A stretch of DNA of 64,000 bases from Pseudorasbora parva (taxonomy: Eukaryota > Chordata > Actinopteri > Cypriniformes > Gobionidae). Below are positions 1 through 10,083 of the stretch, in pieces. Below the pieces are notes generated by a model, which ran no database searches, had not been told where the DNA came from, and saw only the letters and a list, made by a program, of their open reading frames with translations. How positions within the stretch are numbered: position 1 is the first letter of the stretch; each line of letters opens with the position of its first letter. The translations under genes were made by a program, and so were the position numbers. Where the stretch lies: the NCBI RefSeq assembly GCF_024679245.1, contig NC_090188.1, positions 34,542,951 to 34,606,950 on the forward strand. Reading direction: 5' to 3'.

Positions 1-451
1 CTATGTGGGTGTGGCTTAGTTACCGCCTTGCTGTGTGGCCACGTTGTCGGCCATCACACAGACCTTCGAGAACGACTGCCAGATCCTATGTAGGTACTCT
101 GGTACGGACTACAGGCCTCATTCTCCGTGCCCCACGGAGGAAACGTACAACCAAATGGTGCCTACCAAAAGGCCAATCACTTAATGGAGCGTGTCAAGAT
201 CCAATAGCTGCCACATACACAAGTGTGGACGGTGTAAGCCCTGAAGAGAAACGATTTTGGAGGAACTCCAACACTGAAGCCATTGGGTCCACCTCGCGTT
301 CTCTACACCAAGTGACAAAGACACTCCACTTGAGGCTGTACAATCTCCTTGTAGACGGGACCCAAAAGCTAAGTAGGATCTCTATAACGTCTGCTGGTAA
401 TCCCTCCTCTCGGTACCTGGCCCCCTCAGGGGCCAGACCGAGAGGTTCCAT
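1..451 (-). pseudogene. DIRS-1 tyrosine recombinase, N-terminal part
   Basis: The reading frame at 194-451 encodes a segment with the signature STRRLYSLKWSVFVTWC followed by a PSTLVYVAAI-type stretch. This is the SAM-like N-terminal core-binding region of fish DIRS recombinases. The same segment is recognisable in DIRS-3 as STRHLYALKWNLFIDWC, which supports the call. The catalytic domain with the Arg-His-Arg-Tyr residues would lie left of the window, so integrity cannot be judged. It follows the methyltransferase-like region, as expected for this element type. Confidence 0.78.
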
Positions 452-965
452 ATTTTGGGACGGGGGTGAAATATTGTGCCCCCTGCCTCCTCAGAGGGAC
501 CTGCCACGGGAGATCCACCAGCAGAGCTATTATGTCCGAGAACCATACTCGAGTCGGCCAACGAGGAGCCACCAGAAGGAGACTGACTCTTTGTTGCCGA
601 ACTCTCTTCAGGACCCCTGGGAGCAGATCGATAGGGGGAAATGCGTACAGACACAGCCTCGGCCATGTCTGTACCATGGCATCCAACCCCAGCAGAGCTG
701 GATGCGTGAGAGAGAACCACAGTGGGCAGTGGGGCGTCTCTTGAGATGCGAACAAATCCACTTCCACTGGGCCGAACCTCTTGCATATCGACTCCACCAC
801 CTCCGGGTGGAGCCGCCATTCCCCGGGCCTCAGCCCCTGCCTCGACAGTATGTCTGCCCCCTGATTCTGTATCACCGGGATATACATTGCCCTGAGGAAT
901 AACAGTTTCTCTTGTGACCAGCGAAGAATGAGATGTGCCAGTTTGCATAGTGGGTGCGATCTCAA
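426..965 (-). pseudogene. DIRS-1 RNase H end, linker and methyltransferase-like region
   Basis: This frame continues the polyprotein after the homopolymer break. It opens with the end of RNase H (residues like NQGADILSRQG, the D-containing C-terminal motif) and then VDLFASQETPHCPLWFS and LLVAPRWPTRVWF. These motifs recur between RNase H and recombinase in fish DIRS elements; in the literature this area is described as a methyltransferase-like domain, which I infer from position only. It is in a different frame from the upstream RNase H because of the C run at 966-985. The same LLVAP(R/Y)WP motif is visible in DIRS-3 near 21700, which supports homology. Confidence 0.72.
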
Positions 966-985
966 CCCCCCCCCCCCCCCCCCCC
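966..985. repeat. poly-C/poly-G homopolymer, 20 nt
   Basis: There are twenty consecutive C on the plus strand. The tract replaces what should be a short Gly-Gly pair at the end of the RNase H motif NRQGG of DIRS-1, so it looks like an expansion of a small G run within the gene. It causes the frame change between the two halves of the polyprotein. Length in the living genome may differ, because such tracts are prone to sequencing and assembly error. Confidence 0.95.
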
Positions 986-1500
986 TGGCGGTTTAGGTAC
1001 TCCACGACTGCCATATTGTCCGAACGGACCAGAATGTGGTGTCCACGAAGTTCCAGGAAGAAACTCCTGAGAGCTCTGTAGACCGCCATCATTTCTAGGC
1101 AATTTATGTGCCAGGTTGAATGACGGTCCTCCCATGAACCACAACCAGTGAGGGAGGCATTTGTTGAAACGGTTTTCCGGCAACATGATCCTCCCAGCAC
1201 TGGCCCTTGGGACAGAAACCAAACTTTCTTCCATATACCTAGAGCCCAAAGGCATTTGCGCATGACTCTGATCATACGGAATGGGTTCCCTCTGGGGGAA
1301 AACCCTTTGGTTTTCAGCCACCACTGTAGGGCCCTCATATGTAGCAGGCCGAACGGAATGACGTTGGATGCTGCTGCTAGATGCCCCAACACTATCTGAA
1401 AGTGTTTTACAGTGATGCTTTGGCCCAGCTTTATCTTTGAGACTATCGTGTCAGTATTGATCTTAGCCCCAAGCATTGAATATGAGCTAGAACTGCATCT
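966..1500 (-). pseudogene. DIRS-1 RNase H domain
   Basis: The frame reads a TNASLTGCGSW motif, then HINCLEMMAVYRALRSF and HHILVRSDNMAVVEYLNRQG. This is the RNase H fold of DIRS elements, which removes RNA from the RNA:DNA hybrid. The first catalytic Asp, normally in a TDAS motif, is Asn here, so the domain is probably dead. The frame then runs into about 20 consecutive G residues (minus strand) and shifts. Upstream it carries KLGQSITVKHFQ and AAASNVIPFGLLHMR, the thumb/connection region of DIRS RT. About 25 residues between RT palm and thumb appear to be missing near 1450-1500. Confidence 0.8.
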
Positions 1501-2192
1501 CGATGTTGAACTTCGATGTTGAATGACTGAGCCAATATTAGCCAGTCGTTGATATAATTTAGTACACGGATGCCCTGAAGTCTCAGTGGAGCCAGAGCTG
1601 CATCCATGCATTTGGTGGATGTGCGAGGGGAAAGAGCTAGACCGAAGGGAAGCACTCGATATTGGTACGCTTCGCCCCTGAAAGTGAACCTCAGAAACTT
1701 CCTGTGGCAAGGAAGGATGGAGACATGAAAATAGGCGTATTTTAAATCTATCGTGACGAACCAGTCCTTGGGCTGGATCTGACTCACGATGGTGGGAATA
1801 GTCAACATTTTGAACCTGAATCTCCTCAGAGACCGGTTCAGATACCTCAGATCTAAAATCGGCCGAAGCCCTCCATCCTTTTTTGGAACTATAAAGTACC
1901 GACTGTAGAACCCGGCCTCCCTCTCCGACGGTGGGACCCATACTATGGTTCCCTTTGTCAGCAAGGATTTTACTTCTTGTTCCATTACCCAAACCCGCTC
2001 TGGCACCACTGTAGTCCATGTCACCCCATTGAATTTTGGAGGGGGGTGATCGAACTGCAGTCTGTACCCTATTTCTACAGTACGCAGGACCCATGTGGAT
2101 ATATTCGGAAGGCATTTCCATGCGCCGAGATAATCTACTAAGGGAATCAGCCTCTCGAGGCTGGTCTCGGGTATTAACTGAATCTGAATCTC
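1443..2192 (-). pseudogene. DIRS-1 reverse transcriptase
   Basis: The frame contains the full finger and palm series of DIRS reverse transcriptases: [55 protein letters not shown] (first catalytic Asp), YQYRVLPFGLALSP, and VLNYINDWLILAQ. The last box is normally Y-x-D-D; here the first of the paired Asp residues is Asn (codon AAC after ATC), compatible with CpG decay of GAC. RT copies the element RNA into DNA in cytoplasmic particles. The ORF could start at a Met near 2246, but the first recognisable family sequence is LERLIPLVDYLGAWK, downstream of a gag/pol deletion junction. Confidence 0.88.
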
Positions 2193-2214
2193 GTTTTCAG
2201 GGGGTTGGAAATAC

Positions 2215-2620
2215 GCGCCAAATATGGCCTGTTCCAGGACCTGCACAACTCATTGTGCAGGTCCGGAAAAAACGGCAAGCCCCGGCGAGGTTACTGAGCC
2301 CGGTGTGAGAGAAACCGATCGTCCAGCCTGCTTGATGGCTGGACTTCCTGTCTCACTTGTGGCCATTCAATGTTTAACTTGGCCACGGCTCGAGTCAGCA
2401 CCTCGATAAGCTCCTCTCCATCCGCCTCGATGTTAATCTCGTCCGGATCCTCGGATCCGGAGAGGATCAACATCGGGTTCTCCACCCTGGGGGAAGAAGC
2501 CACTTCACGGGCTTCCACACAAGGTGGGAGAACCTCTGAACTGTCAGAGGAAGATTGAGAAAGTGCTGGGCCCGCTGACAAGTCCAGCTGTGAGCCCTGT
2601 GATCTGCGACGCCGGGCCAC
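2215..2620 (-). pseudogene. DIRS-1 gag remnant
   Basis: The frame 2291-2620 begins MARRRRSQGSQLDLS, has an acidic/serine-rich centre and ends in SRLDDRFLSHRAQ. In another frame just after it, PDLHNELCRSWNRPY can be read at about 2215-2290. The RLxDRFL and PDLHxxxxxxWxxPY motifs are shared with the intact gag at 18871-20352, so this is the middle of a DIRS gag. Sequence then jumps directly to the RT linker, so the C-terminal half of gag is deleted. Gag would form the particle in which the element is reverse transcribed. Confidence 0.75.
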
Positions 2621-2786
2621 CTCGGCACCCTGAGCGTCAGCAGCTCACAATGAGAGGCCCCTTAGCATGCTGAATGCCCAGGCACTGTACACACAGAGAA
2701 TGTGTGTCCATTCCCAAGATGAAGCGGGGACATGGGTGCACACAACTCTTAAATTCGGTCGCCATCTTTTAATATATAGGTCTCTT

Positions 2787-2791
<5 letters not shown>

Positions 2792-2883
<92 letters not shown>
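2792..2883. repeat. (TA)n microsatellite, ~92 bp
   Basis: This is an uninterrupted TA dinucleotide run. It lies between the gag remnant and the terminal repeat of DIRS-1, i.e. in the element's 5' leader. It explains the spurious Tyr-Ile repeat ORFs on both strands. Confidence 0.98.
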
Positions 2884-2885
<2 letters not shown>

Positions 2886-2892
2886 GACAGAC

Positions 2893-3092
2893 AACAATAA
2901 ATAGACAGACAGTCTTTCAAACAACACAGAGCTCCCCTTTATAGCTTCCGGGTATGCCGTCACATCTACGTCATGACGTAGCACCAATCAGGATTGGACT
3001 AGTTTCATTCATACTTCAGTAAGTTGATGCTTAGGGATCATCCCCAAATTCGTCGTTTCGACGCAGTGCAACGTTCCCTCGACATAGGGAAC
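2893..3092 (-). repeat. DIRS-1 left inverted terminal repeat
   Basis: On the minus strand the element starts GTTCCCTATGTCGAGGGAAC at 3092-3073, an imperfect palindrome matching the GTTCCCT-spacer-AGGGAAC termini of the other DIRS elements here. A TATA-like box (CTATAAAGGGG on the minus strand) lies near 2940, consistent with the internal promoter of these elements. The flank outside AAC at 3090-3092 is unrelated sequence. The inner boundary of the repeat is approximate because the partner repeat lies outside the window. Confidence 0.7.
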
Positions 3093-5363
3093 TTTTTGAC
3101 ATCCAGCTCCAGAATTAACTTTTGCAGTACATTGAATGTGTACCTGAGTTCAGGAGTGTAGCTCAAGTTCTGTCCATATATCAGTCATGGCTGTTGCATA
3201 TGGGAAACCGCTAAGAAGAAATTTTTGACCCTCTAACACCACTCCAACATCTGCTGGGCTGTCTTCTATGTATTGCACCTCCATGTCTTATGCCATAAAT
3301 TCCCTTCACAGTCTTCTGGATCGCCTCCTCAGTGCTGGCAATGTCTGCATCCTAGAGGGGATATTTAAAAATAATATTCTTAAATTCTTGTGAATTAATT
3401 TTAACAAAGCATTGAGCATCCTGGAAAATGCCGAACACATTTAAAAAGCACATACTCTAGCCTGGATGCCAGCCGAACTTAGCCCCGCCCACAAACATTT
3501 TAGGTTGGGCAGTTCGGTCTTGCCTCGATCCATAGAGGAGTAATTATCCAATTAAACCAACTAATTGGTAAATTACCAATGAAATCATTAGGGTGGGCTT
3601 TAGAAGATGAAGGACAGATGATCAACAGTAACGTAATCATGCACGTCATCAAAGGGGCTTGGATTATATTTGTTCGCATCCTAAACGGAGAGCTTGTTTG
3701 TATATGCATTGACCTTCACAGTTTTTCTCAGAAATGATGATCATGTTGGGTAAGTACTCTGTGTATCATGTTATTTTTTTACAACACCGGCAAAGATTGT
3801 ATATTCCAGCCTGATTTCAGCGCATGTGCAGACAGGGTTGCCAAGTTTTTACAACAAAACCCGCCAACTACTAGCACTAAACAGCTTTTGGGGGGGTTCT
3901 CCGGGGAAAAAATGGCGTTTGGGGGGTAAAATGTGTGTTATTTTGGCAAGGTTGCCTGCTAAAATTCGCACTCATGGGTCTATATATCATATAGTAGTCG
4001 CTTCAACCAACGGACATAGAAAACAACCCGCAGAAAAAAATGCGGATTGCCAAGACCAGTGTAGTTGAATTCTGTTGACATTTGACAACGCGTTTCTTTG
4101 TTGCTCTAATTGGTTGTAGGTCTATCTAATTGATTTCTTTCCTGGTTCGGTTGAAACACTCCCCATAATCACAGCCCAATGAAGCAGTTTCAGACTCATA
4201 TTCTAACTAGAATTGAGTATGACCATGTCAGGCTACATATACTCACCATATACTCCCAAATCAGACGGCCAGGGTCTTAATTCAGGTAGACACAAAGAGA
4301 TTCGATTATGCATTCTCTCTTCACTTCAATGTAATCAGTCTAAAGATACTAATAACAACATTAACAAAATATAGTCTTTGCATTCAAGTCTTTACATTCA
4401 ACATTCAAACAATCTAATTTAGGCAAACTGATGAAACTGCATTTTGCTGCACTATATATATATAAACCCATTTACTGTCAAGTATTGCTTATGGCCCTAG
4501 ATGGTTGTTCAACATTCACTGCTCGTTAAAACAGTCTTAGTTTATCTGGACAAACTCTCATTAGACAGATTCAAGTAATATTTGACCACAGTTTATTATA
4601 AAACTTGGTTGTAGTGACATTCATTTCCTAATTTATGTAAGGAGTGCAGAATAATTGATCTGTAATTAACAATTTTTTATAAAACATCTTCAAGAATGAA
4701 AAGCCAGTCACATCATCTCCGTTTTATTTTTGTTCACATCCATGCACTAGACATGATGATTCTCAAACCTTTCCTGGAAACCCCTCACCACTGCACATTT
4801 TGCATGTCTCCCTCATCTAACACACCTGAATCTGCAGCCTGCAAGACTTGAACTGGGTGTGTCTGATGAAGGAGACATACAAAATGTGCAGTCGTGAGGG
4901 GTCTCCAGGACAGGGTTGAGAACCACTGCATTAGACAATGTCCATTAAGGCTCTTAGTCCAAACGTGCGCATATTTGGATACATTTGGATTTATCACTTT
5001 TGCAAAACATTTCGACATACAAAATTCCATTTCTATTCATTTTCCACAGAATTATGCAATCTGAAAACAGTGTTCACAGCAAACTCTGTCTCTTTTTCCT
5101 AGTTTTATGTCAGATGTTAGTCATCACACACTAATTCATCCTCTAGAGCTGTCAATCATCTTATGGGAGTGAATGTGACTATAACTCCAGCCCTTTGCAT
5201 TATGCAGATAATATCATACCAATTTAAAGAACATACCAATTCTAGATTTCTACGCATGAACTAATAAACACACGGTAACTATGGCATAATTTTCCTGTGT
5301 CATTTTTCATGTGATTTTATATATACATATATATATATATATATCCTCAGTGGAAGCAGGTAA
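3093..5363. other. intergenic, no gene recognised; AT-rich with MITE debris
   Basis: I see no conserved protein in any frame. The one recognisable object is the fold-back MITE at 4768-4933, listed separately. A segment at about 3830-4070 starts and ends with related gggttgccaa / gattgccaag motifs and may be an old MITE, but I could not define its ends. A short TA run at 5318-5345 abuts the DIRS-2 relic. Confidence 0.6.
4768..4933. mobile_element. hAT-type fold-back MITE
   Basis: The left arm (CCTGGAAACCCCTCACCACT, then GCACATTTTGCATGTCTCCC) is repeated in inverted form on the right (AGGAGACATACAAAATGTGC, then GTGAGGGGTCTCCAGGACAG). The two arms, roughly 45-60 bp, could pair over most of the element. 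The outer end GGTTGAGAACCACTG resembles a very common fish hAT-like MITE terminus that I recall from general knowledge. It has no coding capacity. Confidence 0.7.
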
Positions 5364-5489
5364 GTGTTGCCATGCACACACAGACCCCGCCGCGGGCCAC
5401 CACAACGCCGTCCGGGCCGGTTCCCTGCATGCTGCTGCGCTGCCCTGCTGCGGATCGTCTGTGGTGCTGTTGGTCCCACTGGTTCGGTC

Positions 5490-6190
5490 GCTGGGGGCCT
5501 GGCTAGTGCTACCCAGCCCGTCCCGTTGGCTCATCCGTACCATCAGACTCGGCTATACGATTCAGTTCGCCCGGCATCCCCCCAAGTTCAGGGGCGTTCA
5601 CTTCTCCTCCTTGCCGAAAGAGGGCACCCCGGTGCTTCAGGCGGAGATTGCAGTTCTACTCGAGCCAGTCCCTCCAGCCGATATGAAGACCGGCTTTTAC
5701 AGCCTGCACTTCATTGTACCCAAGAAAAGCGGCAGGTTACGGCCGATCTTGGATCTGCGATTCTTGAACCGGTCTCTTCACAGGCTGCCGTTCAGAATGC
5801 TAACGCAGAAACGCATCTTCAGGTGCATCCGTCTCCAAGATTGGTTTGCAGCGATCGACCTGAACTTCACGAAAGTCGTGGACTATTGCTCCCATGAGAG
5901 AGCGTGGCGTTCGCATTATCAACTACCTCAATGACTGGCGAATACAGGGACATGGTGCTCAGGCACCTCAGCCAGTTGGGGCTTCGGGTCAACTGGGAAA
6001 AGAGCAAACTCTGCCCCACGCAGAGGATCTCTTTTCTCGGGATGGAGCTGGATTCGGTCGCCCTGACAGCTGTTGCACTGCTTGAATTCATTCAAACGCA
6101 GGATCCCACTGAAATAATTTCAGATGCTCCTGGGGCATATGGCATCCGTAGCCACGGTCGTCTGAGGGACTCTGGCAGGGTGCCTGAAGT
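5490..6190 (+). pseudogene. DIRS-2 reverse transcriptase, deleted and frameshifted
   Basis: One frame (to about 5865) reads YTIQFARHPPKFRGVHFSSL, MKTGFYSLHFIVPKKSGRLR, LDLRFLNRSLHRLPFRML and DWFAAIDL. About 40 residues between this first catalytic Asp and the FTKVV motif are deleted. A second frame gives RERGVRIINYLNDW, the active-site box with Asn in place of the first Asp (codon AAT after CTC). A third gives LRVNWEKSKLCPTQRISFLG. All are DIRS RT motifs spread over three frames, so the gene is dead. Homology stops near 6130-6190, just before the ICR. Confidence 0.85.
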
Positions 6191-6220
6191 GGTAGTAGCT
6201 GTGGCGTTTTCCACAGGGAT

Positions 6221-6328
6221 CCCAATTTGTCGGTCCTTTCGACGTACGTCGAAGTGACAACTGATAGGGAACATCTCGGTTACGTATGGTAACCCTTGTT
6301 CCCTGAAGGAGGGAACGGAGACGTACGT
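6221..6328 (+). repeat. DIRS-2 internal complementary region (ICR)
   Basis: This segment contains back-to-back sequences corresponding to the two element ends, joined at AAC (6270-6272): upstream GACGTACGTCGAAGTGACAA and downstream CGGTTACGTATGGTAACC then GTTCCCTGAAGGAGGGAAC. In the DIRS replication model the ICR templates completion of the circle ends, so the AAC/GTT core here marks the circle junction. The downstream half is the reverse complement of the terminus at about 6555-6608. Confidence 0.75.
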
Positions 6329-6608
6329 CCCGTCACCACAGTTGCTGTACCATCACTGCAGGCTGAGTCATTAGTTCGGCTCCTCAGTGTAAAACAACAG
6401 TGCGTGGCGATCGCTTCTGCTTTATACCCGTGCCGCGGTGGCGGGGAGCGATATGCAAAGCACGCACGCCAATGTTCATTGGCCTGTTTTCTATATCTCG
6501 AAGCTGATAGGGGCTCCCAGAAATGATCCCCAATTCGTCAGTCCTTCCGATGTATGTCTCCGTTCCCTCCTTCAGGGAATGAGGGTTACCATACTTAACC
6601 GTGACGTT
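6329..6608 (+). repeat. DIRS-2 right terminal repeat
   Basis: This shares a TATA-like element (TGCTTTATACCCGTG), the cluster AAGCACGCACGCCAATGTTC, and the block CTATATCTCGAAGCTGATAG with the solo repeat at 12206-12490 (inverted) and the DIRS-3 end at 23340-23544. It ends in ATACTTAACCGTGACGTT, a diverged copy of the palindromic end described under the ICR. The final GTT is at 6606-6608. Confidence 0.78.
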
Positions 6609-7763
6609 TTTTTATGCATGCTCATGACCATAACCCCAAAACCAAATGTGGCCCGTAAGAGTTATTACATGCAGTTTTTCATACCTGTGTAGTGGGCACC
6701 AAGAGGTTTTTAATTCTTTGTCCAAGGACTCTTCCTCGGTTTGCAAACATCTTCAGTTTTCCAGAGTATCCATACTCATGGATCCATACTATCCAGCTTG
6801 TCAAAGAATCTTGAAACCAATGGGATTGGCGTAATTCTTTCAAATTCTGCACAGATCTACAAACACATGAAAGACAATGTTACCAGAAGTCTAACAGTAA
6901 ACAAATTTAACTTAAACTAGAGCGCACAACTGCATGAGCTTATATGGAACAACTGCATGTCTGAGCTTATATTTTGAGTTAAGCTTTGTTGGTTTGACAC
7001 TGTGGAAAATAGAATAATATGTATAATATGAAACAAAATGTATTCACCTTTTTACCTGTTAGGAATGTGACGGTAAGGACATTTTTTTCCTCACTTTCAC
7101 ATTACAGTGTGTGCACTGTGGGGCGATGAATGAATCGTGGTGTGGCCCTGTGCATTTTAATTTCAGTTTAGAAATAGCGCCAATTCACGGACAGGTTGCT
7201 TGAATGGTGGGTTCATTAGCCATTACTCTTAATGAAAAACCCCACGACAAAACATAAATAGGCACTTTTACATTTCGCTTTGAAACCAAATCTTCTGCGA
7301 TCATCTTCTGAGCTCTTTGCTCGTGATGAATAAGATCTGACTCCTGCTGCTGGTATGTGCTGTGCTAAGCAGACACATTCAATTTTTATTTGTAGTGTCT
7401 GTTCTCTAGCTGATTAAAATTATTTCATTACTATAAAAAAAATATATATAAAATGACGGGTGGGGGCAGTGCCGCTGTTGCACCTGAACACCGGCAACAC
7501 AGACTTGGGCAGCAAGCCTATTACCCGTTATTATCAATTTAAATTAATCTACTGCAAAATATAGAAGCTTTTCATTGGGCCATAACAAACCTGTGTTTTG
7601 TATCACTAATGCAATGTCCGTTCTCGGAGCATCTCTACCCCTACCATCTTAAATCTTCTTGAGATTCCTACCTATGAATGTGTTCAGCTCCCTCCCTCCG
7701 AATATTCGGTGTTGCTTTCTACCAAAGATTCAAAGGCCAAAATGTTTTATTCGGACCAGACTT
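6609..7763. other. no gene recognised
   Basis: This is AT-rich sequence without a conserved protein in six frames. A short stretch at 7440-7530 is GC-richer but shows no motif. I see no repeat with definable ends. Confidence 0.6.
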
Positions 7764-7829
7764 AAGGCCTTTGCACACTGAGTCTGAAATTTTTGCATGC
7801 GAATATTGGACTCAGTGTGCAAAGGCCTT
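7764..7829. repeat. perfect 21-bp hairpin
   Basis: AAGGCCTTTGCACACTGAGT plus one base (7764-7784) is exactly reverse-complemented at 7809-7829, with a 24-nt loop. The arms are perfect, which suggests either a young fold-back MITE core or recent gene conversion between arms. The motif resembles the end of a short fish MITE family, but no TSD could be defined. Confidence 0.85.
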
Positions 7830-7916
7830 TAGTATTGTCACTGTTTTCTCTAATGCACTAATTGATACGGTCTGCTCACAGCTAATACAATATCATTGCA
7901 ATAAGTACTGTAGCAG

Positions 7917-8497
7917 TAAGCAATGCACACACACACCCGGCCATCCACGTAATGTAAAAGAAAACGTGATTCGTCAGGCCACCTTCTTCCATGCTCTGTG
8001 GTCCAGTTATGATACTCATACACCCACTGTTGGCACATTTGGCGGTCAGCAATGGCACCCTGACTGGTCTGTGGCTATGCAGCCCCATATGCAACAAACT
8101 GTGATGCATTGAGGATTCAGAAACCTTTCTATCAGCATCTTGAGCTACAGTAGCTCATGTGTTTGATCGGACCACACGGAACAGCCTTCACTCCCCACGT
8201 GCATCCAAGAGCCTTGGCCGCCCTGTCGCTGTTTCACCACTGTTCCTTGCTAGACCACTTTTGATAGATACTGAACACTACAAGTCAAGTCAAGTCATTT
8301 TTATTTACAGTATGTAGCACTTTTACAATGGCGATTGTTTCAAAGCAGCTTCACAGTGTTAAAAACGACAATATTGCAACAAAATATATCAGTATATATA
8401 TCACTAATATATCTCACACAAAAACAGGTGCCGTGATGAAAAGATAATCTGTGTTGTTTATGTCACCTGTCATAATGTTATGCCTGATCGGTGTATA
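7917..8497 (-). mobile_element. Tc1/mariner-like transposon fragment, split by an L2 tail
   Basis: The segments 7940-8280 and 8424-8497 read as a dispersed repeat I recall from fish genomes, whose terminus is the 3' end GTCACCTGTCATAATGTTATGCCTGATCGGTGTA at 8464-8497 (quoted here in two parts: GTCACCTGTCATAATGTT and ATGCCTGATCGGTGTA). I infer Tc1/mariner affiliation from memory of that family and its general similarity to the element at 23894-33199. No intact transposase frame is visible. An L2 3' tail interrupts it at about 8281-8401. Confidence 0.5.
8281..8401 (-). mobile_element. L2-type LINE 3' tail (5'-truncated)
   Basis: On the minus strand it reads CAATATTGTCGTTTTTAACA, CTGTGAAGCTGCTTTG, AACAATCGCCATTGTAAAAG and a terminal GACTTGACTTGACTTG repeat. 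This is the conserved 3' end of fish L2-like LINEs and is nearly the same as the tails at 36637-36912 and 47702-47812. CACTA occurs at 8276-8280 and again at 8402-8406 and may be the target-site duplication. Confidence 0.72.
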
Positions 8498-9993
8498 GTT
8501 CTATATTTATAGGCATATATTTATAGTTAACAAGATATACTGTACCCTGTGTGTTAACTTCATGACAACTAGCCCCAATCTGCCCAATAATATTTTATAA
8601 GGGCAGTAGTATACATTGCACATAATTTATCCTGTATGTCATCAGTCATTTTTATGAGCACATTTATTCCTGTGTCAGATATTCAATAATTTTTATGGCA
8701 TATATTATATTACTTTATTTTTATTCAGTATTGAAAGACCTTTGTCTTGCAGACCATTAAAAATGTTGCCCGATGAAATGTAACGCTGGAGTTTCCATCA
8801 AGGGGATTAAACTCAGTTTGCTATGTTCAGAGACATGGTAACTGACCTCAAGTCTACTTCACAGGACTAGAGTTTTTGAAACCAAGAGTGAGTTTGGCAG
8901 CTTTTTTTAAAGGACTGGAAGCAGAGCATTGACCAACATTCAAAGTAAAGAACACACATGAAAAAGAAGCAGAAACAAGTAAGAGAAGATTGCTTAAAGA
9001 AATGTAAAATAATGAGATCACCAAACGTTAAACAGCAAAACTGCCAAATGTTACTAAATGACATGTCAACCCAGAAAGGGTTAACGATTGTGTGGGTATT
9101 GATAGGCTATATATTCCATATGTTTTGATCATCCTTCTGAATCTAATCTGGAAGGTTTTTGACATAAATCTTGTTTTTCTAAAAAACAACACTTTTGTTT
9201 TAAATGTTGCCTTTTGTAATGCAACTTATTTATTCAAACATGAAGCTAGGATAAAAAAATTGAAAAAGTTACAGTAAATGTATATTTCAAGTAGCCTATA
9301 AAAAAATGAACAGCTTAATAGTAACATAGTAAAGTGCAAAATTAATATATGCATTGTAAACTATAAGTCTGATGTTTTACTTGCAGCCAGACTAATTATC
9401 AGTAAACTTTAAGTGTTAATGATTAGTTAACTTGAAGTGTGCTATTTTGGAACAACGCATTTTGTACTAAGTATTTAGTTGTAATTGAGTTGTGTAAAAG
9501 CATAGCTTTAAGTGTAGTATTTAGTGTACTTTTATGTGCTTTATTTGTATTATAAGTATATTTTATTTGTGTTTTAATTACATTGCAAATGAACTACCAA
9601 TGACTTCAGAATAAACAAGAAATATAGTATGAACATATACTATAAAATAAATAGGCTTATTTATTCCAAATAATAAAACATATACAATTTTTAGTGAATA
9701 ACAATATACTTTGTTATTACTTAGCTATACTATACTGTACTGTACATTATTACATAATGTCACACAGTATTTTAAATATACTACATTTAACTACATTTTA
9801 ATGAATTACTCACTGACTTGTTTTCCCAATTTTGAATGCATTTGTTTTCAAGGCCATTAATATAACTCAAATAACTGATGAAGAGGCATATTTCATTAAC
9901 AAGCCCAACGGATTTTATTTTAAACTTCACATGGTTTCAGCAAAACTGAACAAAATTAACATACTATGTTTTTCATTAAAAGAACACTGAAAG

Positions 9994-9994
9994 A

Positions 9995-10081
<87 letters not shown>

Positions 10082-10083
10082 AT
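9994..10083. repeat. (TAAA)n microsatellite, ~90 bp
   Basis: This is an essentially uninterrupted tetranucleotide array, directly after unique AT-rich sequence. It is not obviously the tail of a LINE, since no L2 or Tx1 3' end precedes it on either strand. Confidence 0.97.

Larger units (their letters stand above)
1..3092 (-). mobile_element. DIRS-1: degenerate DIRS tyrosine-recombinase retrotransposon, truncated by window edge
   Basis: On the minus strand the order is terminal repeat, leader with a TA microsatellite, gag remnant, reverse transcriptase, RNase H, linker/methyltransferase-like region and the start of a tyrosine recombinase. That order is diagnostic of DIRS retrotransposons, which integrate through a recombinase rather than a DDE integrase. 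The outer end is AAC at 3090-3092, the same core trinucleotide found at the other DIRS termini here. The element is inactive: there is a deletion inside gag, a frame change at the end of RT near 1450-1500, a 20-base C run that breaks RNase H, and a changed catalytic box. The right terminus and ICR lie beyond position 1. Confidence 0.88.
5364..6608 (+). mobile_element. DIRS-2: 5'-truncated DIRS retrotransposon relic
   Basis: Only the RT region, the ICR and the right terminal repeat remain. The order RT, ICR, right terminal repeat on the plus strand fits a DIRS 3' half from which RNase H, the methyltransferase-like region and the recombinase have been lost. It ends at GTT (6606-6608). Its terminal repeat is the same family as the solo repeat at 12206-12490 and the DIRS-3 end at 23340-23544, and differs from the gag-only elements. 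Confidence 0.82.

Noticed and set aside
382..2121. 579-residue minus-strand ORF as one protein
   Set aside because: Only its part below about 1500 (RNase H region) is real; the rest is an alternative frame of the DIRS-1 reverse transcriptase.
2667..2987. ORFs encoding Tyr-Ile repeats on both strands
   Set aside because: They are translations of the (TA)n microsatellite, not genes.
7900..8112. 144-residue plus-strand ORF (7678-8112) as a gene
   Set aside because: Most of it overlies a dispersed Tc1/mariner-like repeat read in a non-coding frame.
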